A stretch of 64,000 nucleotides of DNA from Rhodocyclales bacterium (GTDB lineage: Bacteria; Pseudomonadota; Gammaproteobacteria; Burkholderiales; Rhodocyclaceae). The stretch is taken from positions 1-64,000 of the forward strand of contig JAPLQX010000032.1 of the NCBI GenBank assembly GCA_026399435.1, written 5' to 3'. A program made the translations under genes and the position numbers. The stretch's first letter is position 1, and each line of letters begins with the position of its first letter. A model generated the notes under the pieces. That model was given only the letters and a program-made list of their open reading frames with translations, did no database searches and was not told the DNA's origin. Below, piece after piece: positions 28,711-37,275 of the stretch.

Positions 28711-29964
28711 ATGGATGCGAATCTGGATGGCTTGCTGAGAACACGTCTTGCGGAGTTGGACGCAGCCAATCGTCTGCGGCGCCTGCGTCCGTGGCATTGG
28801 CACAACGGGACTTTGCGTAACGCGGCCGGACGCGCCCTGATCGACGCCTCGTCCAACGACTACCTGGGCCTGTCGCAGCATCCGCTGGTCAAGGCCCGCG
28901 CGGCGGAGTGGGCCGAGCGCCACGGCGCCGGCGCGCCGGCCTCGCGCCTGGTGACCGGCACGCGCGACATCACCCTCGCGGTCGAGGAAAAGCTCGCCGC
29001 CTTCAAGGGCTGCGAAGCGGCACTGCTGTTCTCCAGCGGCTTCCAGGCCAATGCCACGGTAATCCCCGCCCTCGCAGCAGTTATGCGAAGCGGTATCCCC
29101 GGGGACGGCGATGACGCGCTCTGCGTACCTGGGATTCCGCTTCGCGGGCAGGCAACGGCGATTTTCAGCGACGAACTCAATCACGCCAGCATCCTGCATG
29201 GCTGTCGGCTGGCCCGCGCCAGGACGCAGGTCTTCCGCCACAACGATCTCGATCATCTCGACCAACTGCTGAGCCAATGCACCGGCCGCAAGCTGATCGT
29301 GACCGAATCGGTATTCAGCATGGATGGCGACCGCGCCAACCTGCCGGCGCTGGTGCAACTGGCCGAACGCCACGGCGCCGCGCTCTACGTCGACGAAGCC
29401 CATGCCACCGGCGTACTGGGGCCACAGGGCCGGGGCCTCGCCGCCGAATGCAGCGGTGGGGTTGATGTCGTGATGGGTACGCTGGGCAAGGCCTTCGGCG
29501 CTTTCGGCGCCTACATCGCCGGCTCGCGGGTGCTGATCGACTGGCTGGTGAATCGCTGCCCCGGTTTCATCTACACCACGGCGCTGCCACCGGCGGTGCT
29601 GGGCGCCGTCGACGCGGCGCTCGATCTGGTGCCAACGATGGATACCGAGCGGGCACAACTGGCGCGGCACTCGCAAGCGCTACGCGAGCTGCTGGCGCAA
29701 CGCAACTACGACACGCTGGGTTCCAGCACGCAGATCGTGCCCGCCGTGATCGGCAGCGCGGCAGACGCGCTGGCCGCCGCGCGAAGGCTGGAAGACGCGG
29801 GCGTGCTGGGAGTCGCCATCCGTCCGCCAACCGTGCCCGAAGGCACCAGCCGGCTGCGCCTGACGCTCCACAGCAATCTCGGCGAGGCCGGCCTGCAGCG
29901 GCTGCTGGCAGCGGTCGCCGCCAGCCTGCCGTCGCGACCGTCAACGAATTCCGGTTCGGATTAG
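28711..29964 (+). CDS. bioF: 8-amino-7-oxononanoate synthase with in-frame repeat insertion
   Basis: The 417-residue PLP enzyme condenses a pimeloyl thioester with alanine to KAPA. SNDYLGLSQHPLV, VDEAHATGVLGPQGRG and PLP lysine K260 in GTLGKAFGAFGAY are intact. It is some 30 residues longer than E. coli BioF (384). The excess lies between NATVIPALAA and IFSDELNHASIL and is encoded by a palindromic repeat at 29079-29150. It is likely co-transcribed with bioA. Confidence 0.93.
   Translation: MDANLDGLLRTRLAELDAANRLRRLRPWHWHNGTLRNAAGRALIDASSNDYLGLSQHPLVKARAAEWAERHGAGAPASRLVTGTRDITLAVEEKLAAFKGCEAALLFSSGFQANATVIPALAAVMRSGIPGDGDDALCVPGIPLRGQATAIFSDELNHASILHGCRLARARTQVFRHNDLDHLDQLLSQCTGRKLIVTESVFSMDGDRANLPALVQLAERHGAALYVDEAHATGVLGPQGRGLAAECSGGVDVVMGTLGKAFGAFGAYIAGSRVLIDWLVNRCPGFIYTTALPPAVLGAVDAALDLVPTMDTERAQLARHSQALRELLAQRNYDTLGSSTQIVPAVIGSAADALAAARRLEDAGVLGVAIRPPTVPEGTSRLRLTLHSNLGEAGLQRLLAAVAASLPSRPSTNSGSD
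29079..29150 (+). repeat. palindromic repeat family A, full copy inside bioF
   Basis: The left arm GCGAAGCGGTATCCC (29085-29099) pairs with the right arm GGGATTCCGCTTCGC (29131-29145) with one mismatch, giving a 61-bp inverted-repeat unit without stop codons in the bioF frame. The left half is shared with bioD and with 31321-31370. Confidence 0.88.
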
Positions 29965-30042
29965 AAACGAGACGCGAAGACAAGCCGAAGACAGTGCTTC
30001 TGCACGGCAAGGCGCAGTCGACAAAGTATCGGTTCTAATCCG
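29955..30042. repeat. inverted repeat spanning the bioF stop codon
   Basis: GGATTAGAAAC at the bioF stop is mirrored by GTTCTAATCC near 30031-30040, with one unpaired base, around a 60-base loop. It lies between the convergent bioF and mrp genes and may be a weak terminator or a repeat scar. There is no U-tract. Confidence 0.4.
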
Positions 30043-30050
30043 GATTGGAA

Positions 30051-31142
30051 TTAGGTGTTGACTACCTTGATGCTGGGAAACTTGTTGGTGTGGTCCTTGG
30101 CCTTCTCGGCGATCCTCACCGCAATGCGCCGCGCGATCGTTTTGTAGATCTGCGTCGCCGCTCCGTCGGGATCGGCCTCGACGGTCGGCTTGCCGCCGTC
30201 CATCTGCATGCGGATCGCCATGTCGAGCGGCAGCGCGCCGAGCATTTCCACCGAGTAATCCTTGGCCATCTTGTCGCCGCCGCCGGAACCGAAGATGTGT
30301 TCGGCGTGGCCGCACTTGGAGCAGATGTGGATGCTCATGTTCTCGACGATGCCGAGGATCGGGATGCCGACCTTCTCGAACATCTTGAGGCCCTTGCGCG
30401 CGTCCAGCAGCGCGATGTCCTGCGGTGTGGTGACGATGATGGCGCCGGTCACCGGGACCTGCTGTGCCAGGGTCAACTGGATGTCGCCGGTGCCGGGCGG
30501 CATGTCGATCACGAGGTAATCCACGTCGTGCCAGCGCGTCTCGGTCAGCAGTTGCGTCAGGGCCTGCGTCACCATCGGGCCGCGCCAGACCATGGGTTGT
30601 TCGGGGTCGATCAGGAAGCCGATCGACATGGCCTGGATGCCGTGCGCCTCCATCGGCTCGAGGCCCTTGCCATCGGTCGACTCCGGGCGGCCGGTGGCGA
30701 TGCCGAGCATCTGCGGCAGCGAAGGGCCATAGATATCGGCATCCAGCAGGCCCACCGTGGCGCCTTCGGCAGCCAGTGCCAGCGCCAGATTGACGGCGGT
30801 GGTCGACTTGCCGACACCGCCCTTGCCGCTGGCCACCGCGATGATGTTCTTGACGCCCGGCACCAGCTTGACGCCCTTCTGCACGGCGTGGGTGACCACT
30901 TTCGAAAACACGTTGGCGCTGATATTGCCGATGCCGGGAACCGTCTTCAGCTGGGCGATCACCGCCGCGCGCAAGCCTTCGATCTGGCTCTTCGCGGGGT
31001 AGCCGAGCTCGACGTCGAGCGAGACATCGCTGCCCGTGATCTTGATGTTCTTGGCACTGCGGCTGCTGACCAGATCCTTGCCGGTATTGGCATCGACCAC
31101 AGTGCTGAGCGCCGCCTGAATGGTTTGTTCGTTGATGGACAT
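30051..31142 (-). CDS. apbC: Mrp/ApbC family iron-sulfur cluster carrier ATPase
   Basis: The 363-residue protein has an N-terminal MIP18/DUF59 domain (about residues 1-90) and a deviant Walker A GKGGVGKST at about 106-114, followed by LLDADIYGPSLPQMLG. The Mrp CxxC motif ICSKCGH that can hold a bridging cluster is present. It is thought to transfer Fe-S clusters to apoproteins; biotin synthase would be a plausible client but bioB is not in the window. It is convergent with bioF. Confidence 0.93.
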   Translation of the reverse strand: MSINEQTIQAALSTVVDANTGKDLVSSRSAKNIKITGSDVSLDVELGYPAKSQIEGLRAAVIAQLKTVPGIGNISANVFSKVVTHAVQKGVKLVPGVKNIIAVASGKGGVGKSTTAVNLALALAAEGATVGLLDADIYGPSLPQMLGIATGRPESTDGKGLEPMEAHGIQAMSIGFLIDPEQPMVWRGPMVTQALTQLLTETRWHDVDYLVIDMPPGTGDIQLTLAQQVPVTGAIIVTTPQDIALLDARKGLKMFEKVGIPILGIVENMSIHICSKCGHAEHIFGSGGGDKMAKDYSVEMLGALPLDMAIRMQMDGGKPTVEADPDGAATQIYKTIARRIAVRIAEKAKDHTNKFPSIKVVNT

Positions 31143-31320
31143 GAAAGGCCTTCTTTGAAGATGTCGAAGAATGGGGACGAAATCGTGTGCGCCGGATTAT
31201 CGCTCGGAACACCATACCCGAGTGAATTAGTCGGGATTTTATATTAGATTCGACTGATTTGCACCGATGTGGCTGGCTCGCAGTCCTCGCCCGCCGGGGC
31301 GGGTTACGGCACGGACGCAG

Positions 31321-31370
31321 AAGTTATGCGAAGCGGTATCCCCCGGGACGGCGCCGGCGATACGGCGATT
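31321..31370 (+). repeat. repeat family A copy between mrp and the histidine kinase
   Basis: This copy contains AAGTTATGCGAAGCGGTATC then CCCCGGGACGGCGCCGGCGA, the same core as in bioD and bioF. It ends a few bases before the kinase stop codon (31375). The remaining mrp-kinase gap (31143-31320) holds the GC-rich palindrome CCCGCCGGGGCGGG and no gene that I can support. Confidence 0.85.
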
Positions 31371-31374
31371 CCGA

Positions 31375-32694
31375 TCAATCGGACGCTGGGTTCGCCTCAG
31401 CCAGCGGCAGTTCCACCCAGAAGCTGCTGCCGATGCCTTCGATCGACTCGAAGCCGATGTGACCGCGCATCCTTTCGATGAGCCGTTTCGACATCACGAG
31501 TCCGAGACCGGCGCCCTGGATCGTCCCCTCTTCCAGGCCCAGTCGCGAAAACGGCTCGAACAGTTCATGCTTTCTGGCGCTCGAGATGCCGACTCCGGTA
31601 TCGGCGACGACGATGCGCAGATAGGCAGTTCCGGCCGGCTGGCACGAGACCGTCACCGTTCCGCCGACGCGATTGAACTTGACCGCATTCGACAGCAGGC
31701 TCAGCAGCACCTGCTTGGCCACGATCCGATCGGCCCACACCACCCATCCGGCATGGGCACCGCACTCGTTGATCAGCGCGATGCCCCGCTTTTGCGCTTC
31801 CGGCTCGATGATCGACAGGCAGGGCGCGATCACCTGCTCCGTGAGCACGGGCTCGATGTTCAGCGACAGTTCGCCTGTCTCGGCGCGACTCATTTCCAGC
31901 ACCTGGGTCAGCAAATCGCCCAGATACAGCCCCGCCGTCAGGATGCCGCCGAGCTGCTTTTGCTGTTCCTCGCTCAACGGATGTTCCGGGTCCGCGCCAA
32001 TCCGCTGTGCCAGGCCGAGAACCGCATCGAGCGGCGCGCGAAACTCATGGCTGATCGACCGCAGGAACACGGCCTTGGCCCGGCTCGATTGCTCCGCCGC
32101 ATGCTGCGCCTTGACCAGATGCGCCTTGACCCGCGCCCGGTCGCGTGCCACGACAACCCCCGCCAGGACCACCATGCCGGCGGACCCCAGCATCGAAGTC
32201 AGCATCACTCCGGGAGCGTCCGCCGCGGCAATGAAACTCGCGGGAAGCCAGCCCATCACCGTCGCCAGATAGAGGAACACCAGCGCCGCCGCCAGCGCCA
32301 CCCCCGTGACCAGGAGGATCGCGGCATTGCCGAAGGTGCTCTGCATGGCAAGGTTGGCGAGAAATCCCGGCAGCGCGATCGAGATGATGCCGCCGGTCAG
32401 GAAGGCCCATACCCCGATGATCAAAACGCCGCCGAAGTTGGCCACCACCAGGCCAAGGGTAATGTCTCCCGTTGCACGAATCAGGATCGCGCCGAGCACG
32501 GGAGTGAAAATGCCGGCCGCGAACAAGGCATATTCGACGGCCAGGAGATGCCCGCGCGCCACGATGAGGCCAACCAGCATCAGCGAAACGACCACCGAAA
32601 TGGTCAGCAGGGATTTGGCGATGCCCCGGTGACGCGTGTTCTTGCGGGGATCATCGCGGACCGCGGGTGGCACAAACCAATCGATGACATCCAT
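31375..32694 (-). CDS. orphan membrane sensor histidine kinase
   Basis: The 439-residue protein has about six hydrophobic helices in residues 20-195 (a MASE-like integral-membrane sensor without an obvious periplasmic domain), then a HisKA domain with phospho-acceptor H216 in SISHEFRAPL. The HATPase domain follows, with N-box SLLSNAVKFN, G1 VVADTGVGIS and G2 GAGLGLVMSKRL. No response regulator or receiver domain is adjacent. ATG 32694 (MDVIDWFVPP) is preferred over ATG 32772 because the longer form adds an Arg-rich stretch without homology cues. The input signal is unknown. Confidence 0.85.
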   Translation of the reverse strand: MDVIDWFVPPAVRDDPRKNTRHRGIAKSLLTISVVVSLMLVGLIVARGHLLAVEYALFAAGIFTPVLGAILIRATGDITLGLVVANFGGVLIIGVWAFLTGGIISIALPGFLANLAMQSTFGNAAILLVTGVALAAALVFLYLATVMGWLPASFIAAADAPGVMLTSMLGSAGMVVLAGVVVARDRARVKAHLVKAQHAAEQSSRAKAVFLRSISHEFRAPLDAVLGLAQRIGADPEHPLSEEQQKQLGGILTAGLYLGDLLTQVLEMSRAETGELSLNIEPVLTEQVIAPCLSIIEPEAQKRGIALINECGAHAGWVVWADRIVAKQVLLSLLSNAVKFNRVGGTVTVSCQPAGTAYLRIVVADTGVGISSARKHELFEPFSRLGLEEGTIQGAGLGLVMSKRLIERMRGHIGFESIEGIGSSFWVELPLAEANPASD

Positions 32695-32835
32695 GTTTCT
32701 GGTGCTCCCTGCCGATGCCAGGCTGCCGAGGGATATCGGACGGAAACGATTGTACAGGCGGCGGCGAATCATTAAACCCTGAAGTGAATGTGGTCACCGT
32801 ACTGTCACCGACTCTTGGGTTTCCCTTCGAAGGGA

Positions 32836-33160
32836 GATGCCGGGTCTCGCCCCGGCGGGCGAGATACTTTCTTGTGATGCGACAAGAAAGTACCCAAAGA
32901 AGCGCACCCCGCCGCCCCGGCCCTGCGGGCGGAGGGCTCGCCAGAGTCTCGCCCGTTCGCGCGGCGCAAGGCCAATAAATTGGCCTTGCGAAACCCCGCG
33001 CTCACCCCTCGCTGCGGAAGGCCCGCCGGGCCGGCCGCTAAACTCGCTGCGCTCGGACAACGCGACCGGACTTCCCCCGGCGAACCTTCCTCGCTCGGCG
33101 GAACAGAGGGGAAGGAAAAGCGTCGCACGGGTCAGTTCATGACGAAAACAAACTTCGCGG
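32836..33160 (+). repeat. left inverted-repeat arm of a two-gene cassette
   Basis: This GC-rich arm is matched in inverted orientation at 34259-34520. It contains the internal palindrome TACTTTCTTGT (32865-32875) with ACAAGAAAGTA (32882-32892), then AAAGAAGCGC, TCGCTGCGGAAGGCCCGCCG, ACAACGCGACCGGACT and CGAACCTTCCTCGCTCGGCG. All of these recur in the right arm in the same order on the opposite strand. The left arm has roughly 60 bp in its middle (32935-33000) that the right arm lacks. ORFs within it look like shadows. With its flanks it fills the stretch between the kinase gene and 33335. Confidence 0.85.
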
Positions 33161-33334
33161 ATAGACTAGATTAGTACGACGAGATAAAGATGCGAAGATG
33201 GCCCCCGTGAATCAACTCAGAGAAACTCTGTTCGTAAGCGGCAAGTTCACGCGGATCACTGGGATATCCGGCTGCCACATTCCCCGTTTACTCGTCGGCG
33301 ATATCGCGCTAGACCTACAGGGAGTAACTATCGT

Positions 33335-33835
33335 ATGGATATACCCAATCCACTACTTACGGGATCAACCGGCACACAGCAGCCAGTTGATGGGCCTGTC
33401 GTACTCCCTGAGCCGTACAACCCTTTGGCGGGACTACCTTTGGCTCAGCGTGTTGAAGGACTTGCCGCAACACACGCCAGAAATCTTGGCGGCGAAGTGG
33501 CGGCAACCCTGATCGCTGGCTCCTTTTCACAGTTGTCCGACGATCTGCGCATTCAGAGGGAGCAGAATGCTGAGCAACTAGCGAAAACGTCACGCCTGCA
33601 AGACGATCTCACAACCTACCGCACCCAAACTGCCGTCCTTGAAGAACGCCTTAGGGCAGTTGAGAGGACACAATCCGTCAAGCAAGTCGCTGTGTTTGCC
33701 GGAACAGCAATGCTTGCCGTAGCAGTGGATCTGTACAAAGGGCAGTTAGATGCGCTTGCGGCAATCGTTGCAGTTCTTGGTGCAGGTCTCCTTGTCTTCA
33801 GTTGGTTCACCGGACACGGAGGTACATCCAAATGA
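33335..33835 (+). CDS. uncharacterised coiled-coil/transmembrane protein (cassette gene 1)
   Basis: The 166-residue protein is of no family I recognise. Residues 1-40 are Pro-rich, residues 65-110 form a probable coiled coil (Gln, Glu, Leu and Arg rich), and residues 115-160 contain two adjacent hydrophobic helices (QVAVFAGTAMLAVAVDL and LAAIVAVLGAGLLVFSWF). Composition is clearly less GC-rich than the flanking genome. GGGAG lies about 10 bases before the ATG. Its stop overlaps the next start (ATGA), so the two genes form an operon. The topology (coiled coil plus short membrane hairpin) resembles small membrane effectors or scaffold proteins, but that is speculative. Confidence 0.7.
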   Translation: MDIPNPLLTGSTGTQQPVDGPVVLPEPYNPLAGLPLAQRVEGLAATHARNLGGEVAATLIAGSFSQLSDDLRIQREQNAEQLAKTSRLQDDLTTYRTQTAVLEERLRAVERTQSVKQVAVFAGTAMLAVAVDLYKGQLDALAAIVAVLGAGLLVFSWFTGHGGTSK

Positions 33836-34248
33836 TGGTCAGCACGATTGACGAGCTGTCGATCATGGCAGTACTGGAACGCGGTGTTCCGAACAAGGAA
33901 TGCATTGCGATTCAAGCGAACGCAATCGTTAACTTAGGGCAGTATGGTCTGATGCTAGGAATCTCCAGTGGTTCAAGGGGTGCTTGGCCGATCAAAGACA
34001 ATCTGCTCTGGTTCGGAGATGGGTGGATCAAAAAGGACGACTGGTTATTCGTGTACACAGGGCCTGGTCGGGCAGAGTCCAACAGCCTGCCGAACTCCAC
34101 CGAAACGCTCTACTCGATTCATTGGGATCGAAAGCAAACCATCTTTCATATGCGCGAGGTGGTGCCTATTCTTTTCCGAGTGGACGCTGTAAATGTCGAC
34201 AATGCTCCACCTGCGTTGGCCTCACCTACTGGTGCTAAGCAGGTCTAG
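33832..34248 (+). CDS. uncharacterised soluble protein (cassette gene 2)
   Basis: The 138-residue predicted soluble protein is mainly beta, with many Trp, Gly and Ile. I do not recognise its family. Notable stretches are LGISSGSRGAWPIKDNLLWF, GWIKKDDWLFVYTGPGRAES and IHWDRKQTIFHMREVVPILF. The start is a tandem ATGATG at 33832/33835 with GGAGG 10-13 bases upstream, and it overlaps the stop of cassette gene 1. Base composition matches gene 1 rather than the chromosome. The pair is enclosed by inverted repeats and is likely mobile or recently acquired. Confidence 0.7.
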   Translation: MMVSTIDELSIMAVLERGVPNKECIAIQANAIVNLGQYGLMLGISSGSRGAWPIKDNLLWFGDGWIKKDDWLFVYTGPGRAESNSLPNSTETLYSIHWDRKQTIFHMREVVPILFRVDAVNVDNAPPALASPTGAKQV

Positions 34249-34258
34249 CAATAAAGTG

Positions 34259-34520
34259 TCGGCTTCGGATTTGTTTTCGCCACATCCCGCCACGCGCGAC
34301 GCCTTTCCTTCCCCTCTGTCCCGCCGAGCGAGGAAGGTTCGCCGGGAGTAGTCCGGTCGCGTTGTCTGAGCGAAGCGAGTTTAGCGACCGGCCCGGCGGG
34401 CCTTCCGCAGCGAGGGTAGCCTGACGCAGTCAGGCCGGGGCGGCGGGGAGCGCTTCTTTGCCTACTTTCTTGCGCGAACAAGAAAGTAGGTCGCCTGCCG
34501 GGGCGAACTCCCGGCAAGTC
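34259..34520 (-). repeat. right inverted-repeat arm of the two-gene cassette
   Basis: This is the inverse copy of 32836-33160. It includes the palindrome CCTACTTTCTTG (34461-34472) with CAAGAAAGTAGG (34479-34490) and an extra stem GCCTGACGCAGTCAGGC near 34420. No gene is supported in 34249-34678. That stretch holds this arm, the ATTCCC-N8-GGGAAT repeat and a partial family A motif. Confidence 0.85.
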
Positions 34521-34533
34521 ACAACAAGCCTGG

Positions 34534-34553
34534 ATTCCCGCTTTCGCGGGAAT
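34534..34553. repeat. ATTCCC-N8-GGGAAT palindrome (dRS3-like)
   Basis: ATTCCCGCTTTCGCGGGAAT has exactly the format of the Neisseria dRS3 repeat (ATTCCC, eight bases, GGGAAT). It lies just outside the right arm of the cassette and 126 bp before metG. In Neisseria such repeats act as integration or recombination sites; a role here is inference. Confidence 0.7.
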
Positions 34554-34576
34554 GACGTGCGTTTGGTCGGCAGCGC

Positions 34577-34612
34577 CAGGAGTCGGCGCTGGCGATACGG
34601 CATTCCGCCCCG
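34577..34612 (+). repeat. partial repeat family A-like motif upstream of metG
   Basis: GTCGGCGCTGGCGATACGGC followed by ATTCCGC resembles the GGCGCCGGCGATACGGCGAT tail of the family A copy at 31321-31370. Only this tail is present. Confidence 0.4.
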
Positions 34613-34678
34613 GTACAATGCCCCCCTTAAGATGCGGCAGGCCGCACGCCCGCCGCCAGCACCCGGAAAGACCGTGTC

Positions 34679-36853
34679 ATGACCCGCAAGATCCTCGTCA
34701 CCAGCGCCCTGCCCTATGCCAACGGCGCGATCCATCTCGGCCACCTGGTCGAGTACATCCAGACCGATATCTGGGCGCGCTTCCAGAAAATGCGCGGCCA
34801 CGAATGCTGGTACGTCTGCGCCGACGACACCCACGGCACGCCGATCATGCTGCGCGCCGAAAAGGAAGGCATCACCCCCGAACAGCTGATCGCACGCGTG
34901 CATGACGAGCACTCGCGCGACTTCGCCGGCTTCCATGTCGCCTTCGACAACTACTACACGACGCATTCGGAAGAGACGCGCCACTATTCCGAGGACATCT
35001 TCAGCAAGCTCAAGGCCGCCGGCCTGATCGAAATCCGCTCGATCGAGCAGTATTACGACCCGGTCAAGCAGATGTTCCTGCCCGACCGCTTCATCAAGGG
35101 CGAGTGCCCGAAGTGCGGCGCGAAAGACCAGTACGGCGACGCCTGCGAATCCTGCGGCGCGGCCTATGCGCCGACCGACCTGAAGAACCCCTACTCGGCC
35201 GTGTCCGGCGCCCAGCCGGTGCTGAAGTCCTCCGACCACTATTTCTTCCGGCTTTCCGACCCGCGCTGCCAGGCCTTCCTGCGCGAGTGGACGCAGCGCG
35301 GCGGCCGCTTGCAGTCCGAGGCCGCCAACAAGCTCCAGGAATGGCTGGGGGCGCCGGACGAGAACAAGCTCACGGACTGGGACATCTCGCGCGATGCGCC
35401 GTATTTCGGCTTCGAAATCCCCGGCGCGCCGGGCAAATTCTTCTACGTCTGGCTCGATGCGCCGATCGGCTACATGGGTTCGTTCAGGAATTTCTGCACG
35501 AAGAAGGGGCTCGACTTCGACGAGTTCTGGGGCAAGGATTCGAAGGCCGAGCTGTATCACTTCATCGGCAAGGACATCCTCTACTTCCACGCCCTGTTCT
35601 GGCCCGCCGAACTGGAACACGCCGGCTACCGCACGCCGACCAATGTCTTCGCCCACGGCTTCCTGACCGTCGACGGTTCGAAGATGTCGAAGTCGCGCGG
35701 CACTTTCATCACCGCCGAGTCCTATCTGACACAGGGCCTCAACCCGGAATGGCTGCGCTACTACTTCGCCGCCAAGTTGAACGGCACGATGGAAGATATC
35801 GACCTCAACCTCGAAGACTTCACCCAGCGCGTCAATTCGGACCTGGTCGGCAAGTACATCAACATCGCCAGCCGCGCGGCGGGATTCATCTCCAAGCGCT
35901 TCGCCGGGCAGCTGCTGCATGCCCATCTCAATGAGCGTTTCCAGGCCGATCTGCCGGGCCTGATGGAAGCCGCCGAGGAAATCGCCGGCCACTACGAGGC
36001 CCGCGACACCGCCCGCGCCCTGCGCCGCGTCATGGCCCTGGCGGACCAGATCAACCAGTATGTGGACAAGAACCAGCCCTGGGTGCTGGCCAAATCGGAG
36101 GAACACGCCGAACAGTTGCACACCGTGTGCAGCGTGCTGATCAATGCCTTCCGCCTGCTCACCATCTATCTCAAGCCGGTGCTGCCGAAACTGGCGCAGC
36201 GCGCCGAGGAATTCCTCAATGTCGCGCCGCTGCACTGGGCCGATGCCGGCCACCTGCTGCCGCCGGCGCACCTGATCAATGCCTACGAGCACCTGATGCA
36301 GCGCATCGACGCCAAGCAGATCGACGCGCTGATCGCGGCCAACCGCGAATCGCTGGAGCCCACGGCGGCACCGGTCGCCGTATCACCAGCGCCGACTCCT
36401 GAGCCGCACTCGCCGCAACGTCATGCCCAGCATCAGCAGCACGTCGCCGCCCCCTCTCCCCAGCCCTCCCCCGCAAGGGGGGAGGGAGTAGAAGGCGGCG
36501 CTTTCGCGCCGGTCATCGGAATCGACGACTTCAACAAGGTCGACCTGCGCATCGCGCGCATCGTCGACGCGCAGCACGTCGCCGGCGCCGACAAGCTGAT
36601 CCGACTGACCCTCGATATCGGCGAGGGCGACGGCAAGACGCGCACTGTCTTCGCCGGCATCAAGGCGGCCTACGATCCGGCCACGCTGGTCGGCCGCCTG
36701 ACGGTGATGGTGGCCAACCTCGCCCCGCGCAAGATGAAGTTCGGCCTCAGCGAAGGCATGGTGCTCGCCGCCTCGGACGCCGACGGCAAGTCGCCCGGCA
36801 TCTTCCTGCTCTCGCCCGACAGCGGCGCCCAACCCGGAATGCGGGTGAAGTAA
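34679..36853 (+). CDS. metG: methionyl-tRNA synthetase with C-terminal tRNA-binding domain
   Basis: The 724-residue class Ia synthetase charges tRNA-Met. The HIGH-type motif is in [15 protein letters not shown], the zinc knuckle is [18 protein letters not shown], and KMSKS is at residues 335-339. The C-terminal EMAPII/Trbp111-like domain starts about [14 protein letters not shown] and drives dimerisation and tRNA binding. Between the anticodon-binding domain and this domain lies a low-complexity linker (about residues 570-610) containing [12 protein letters not shown], encoded by a palindromic repeat at 36447-36503. The stop overlaps the acyP start (TAATG). Confidence 0.96.
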   Translation: MTRKILVTSALPYANGAIHLGHLVEYIQTDIWARFQKMRGHECWYVCADDTHGTPIMLRAEKEGITPEQLIARVHDEHSRDFAGFHVAFDNYYTTHSEETRHYSEDIFSKLKAAGLIEIRSIEQYYDPVKQMFLPDRFIKGECPKCGAKDQYGDACESCGAAYAPTDLKNPYSAVSGAQPVLKSSDHYFFRLSDPRCQAFLREWTQRGGRLQSEAANKLQEWLGAPDENKLTDWDISRDAPYFGFEIPGAPGKFFYVWLDAPIGYMGSFRNFCTKKGLDFDEFWGKDSKAELYHFIGKDILYFHALFWPAELEHAGYRTPTNVFAHGFLTVDGSKMSKSRGTFITAESYLTQGLNPEWLRYYFAAKLNGTMEDIDLNLEDFTQRVNSDLVGKYINIASRAAGFISKRFAGQLLHAHLNERFQADLPGLMEAAEEIAGHYEARDTARALRRVMALADQINQYVDKNQPWVLAKSEEHAEQLHTVCSVLINAFRLLTIYLKPVLPKLAQRAEEFLNVAPLHWADAGHLLPPAHLINAYEHLMQRIDAKQIDALIAANRESLEPTAAPVAVSPAPTPEPHSPQRHAQHQQHVAAPSPQPSPARGEGVEGGAFAPVIGIDDFNKVDLRIARIVDAQHVAGADKLIRLTLDIGEGDGKTRTVFAGIKAAYDPATLVGRLTVMVANLAPRKMKFGLSEGMVLAASDADGKSPGIFLLSPDSGAQPGMRVK
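36447..36503 (+). repeat. GC-rich palindromic repeat in the metG linker
   Basis: CCGCCCCCTCTCCCCAGCCC then TCCCCCGCAAGGGGGGAGGG, ending in GGCGG, forms a strong hairpin and is translated as a PSPARGEG-type peptide in the interdomain linker. It is related in style, though not closely in sequence, to the copies in glk and uvrD. Confidence 0.75.
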
Positions 36854-37125
36854 TGCAAGTTCGCCGGCTGGTCATCACCGGCCTGGTTCAAGGCGTCGGC
36901 TTCCGCTACGGCATGGCGGCCGAGGCCCGGCTGCTGGGCGTCACCGGCTGGGTACGCAACCGCCGCGACGGCAGCGTCGAGGCGATGATCGCCGGCAACG
37001 CCAACCAGATCGAAGCGATGCTGGAGTGGAGCAACGTGGGGCCGGGCGGCGCCGTGGTCGAGAACGTCATGTGCGAAACCGCGAGCGGCGAATTCGCCGA
37101 GTTCGAGCTGCGACCAACCGCCTGA
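36853..37125 (+). CDS. acyP: acylphosphatase
   Basis: The 90-residue protein has the full family length and hydrolyses acyl phosphates. The catalytic signature GLVQGVGFRYGMAAEA (Arg at position 21) and GWVRNRRDGSVEAMIAG (Asn) are intact. The start codon shares its A with the metG stop codon, so the two are co-translated. Confidence 0.93.
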   Translation: MQVRRLVITGLVQGVGFRYGMAAEARLLGVTGWVRNRRDGSVEAMIAGNANQIEAMLEWSNVGPGGAVVENVMCETASGEFAEFELRPTA

Positions 37126-37275
37126 ATTGCGCCGCAACGGCCGCCGCGTGGCCCTTATTGGGGCATTTCGCCAGTCGCTGGATTGTCGGCAGACTGTGGT
37201 TAATTCCACACCACGTGCACTGCAACATGCCTCTCCCCCTTGTCACTTAAGTTAGAAACAGGCATATTCGACGCC

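Noticed and set aside
32836-33160. Short ORFs inside the left inverted-repeat arm
   Set aside because: They lie in palindromic repeat DNA shared with the right arm and have Arg/Gly-rich shadow composition without RBS.
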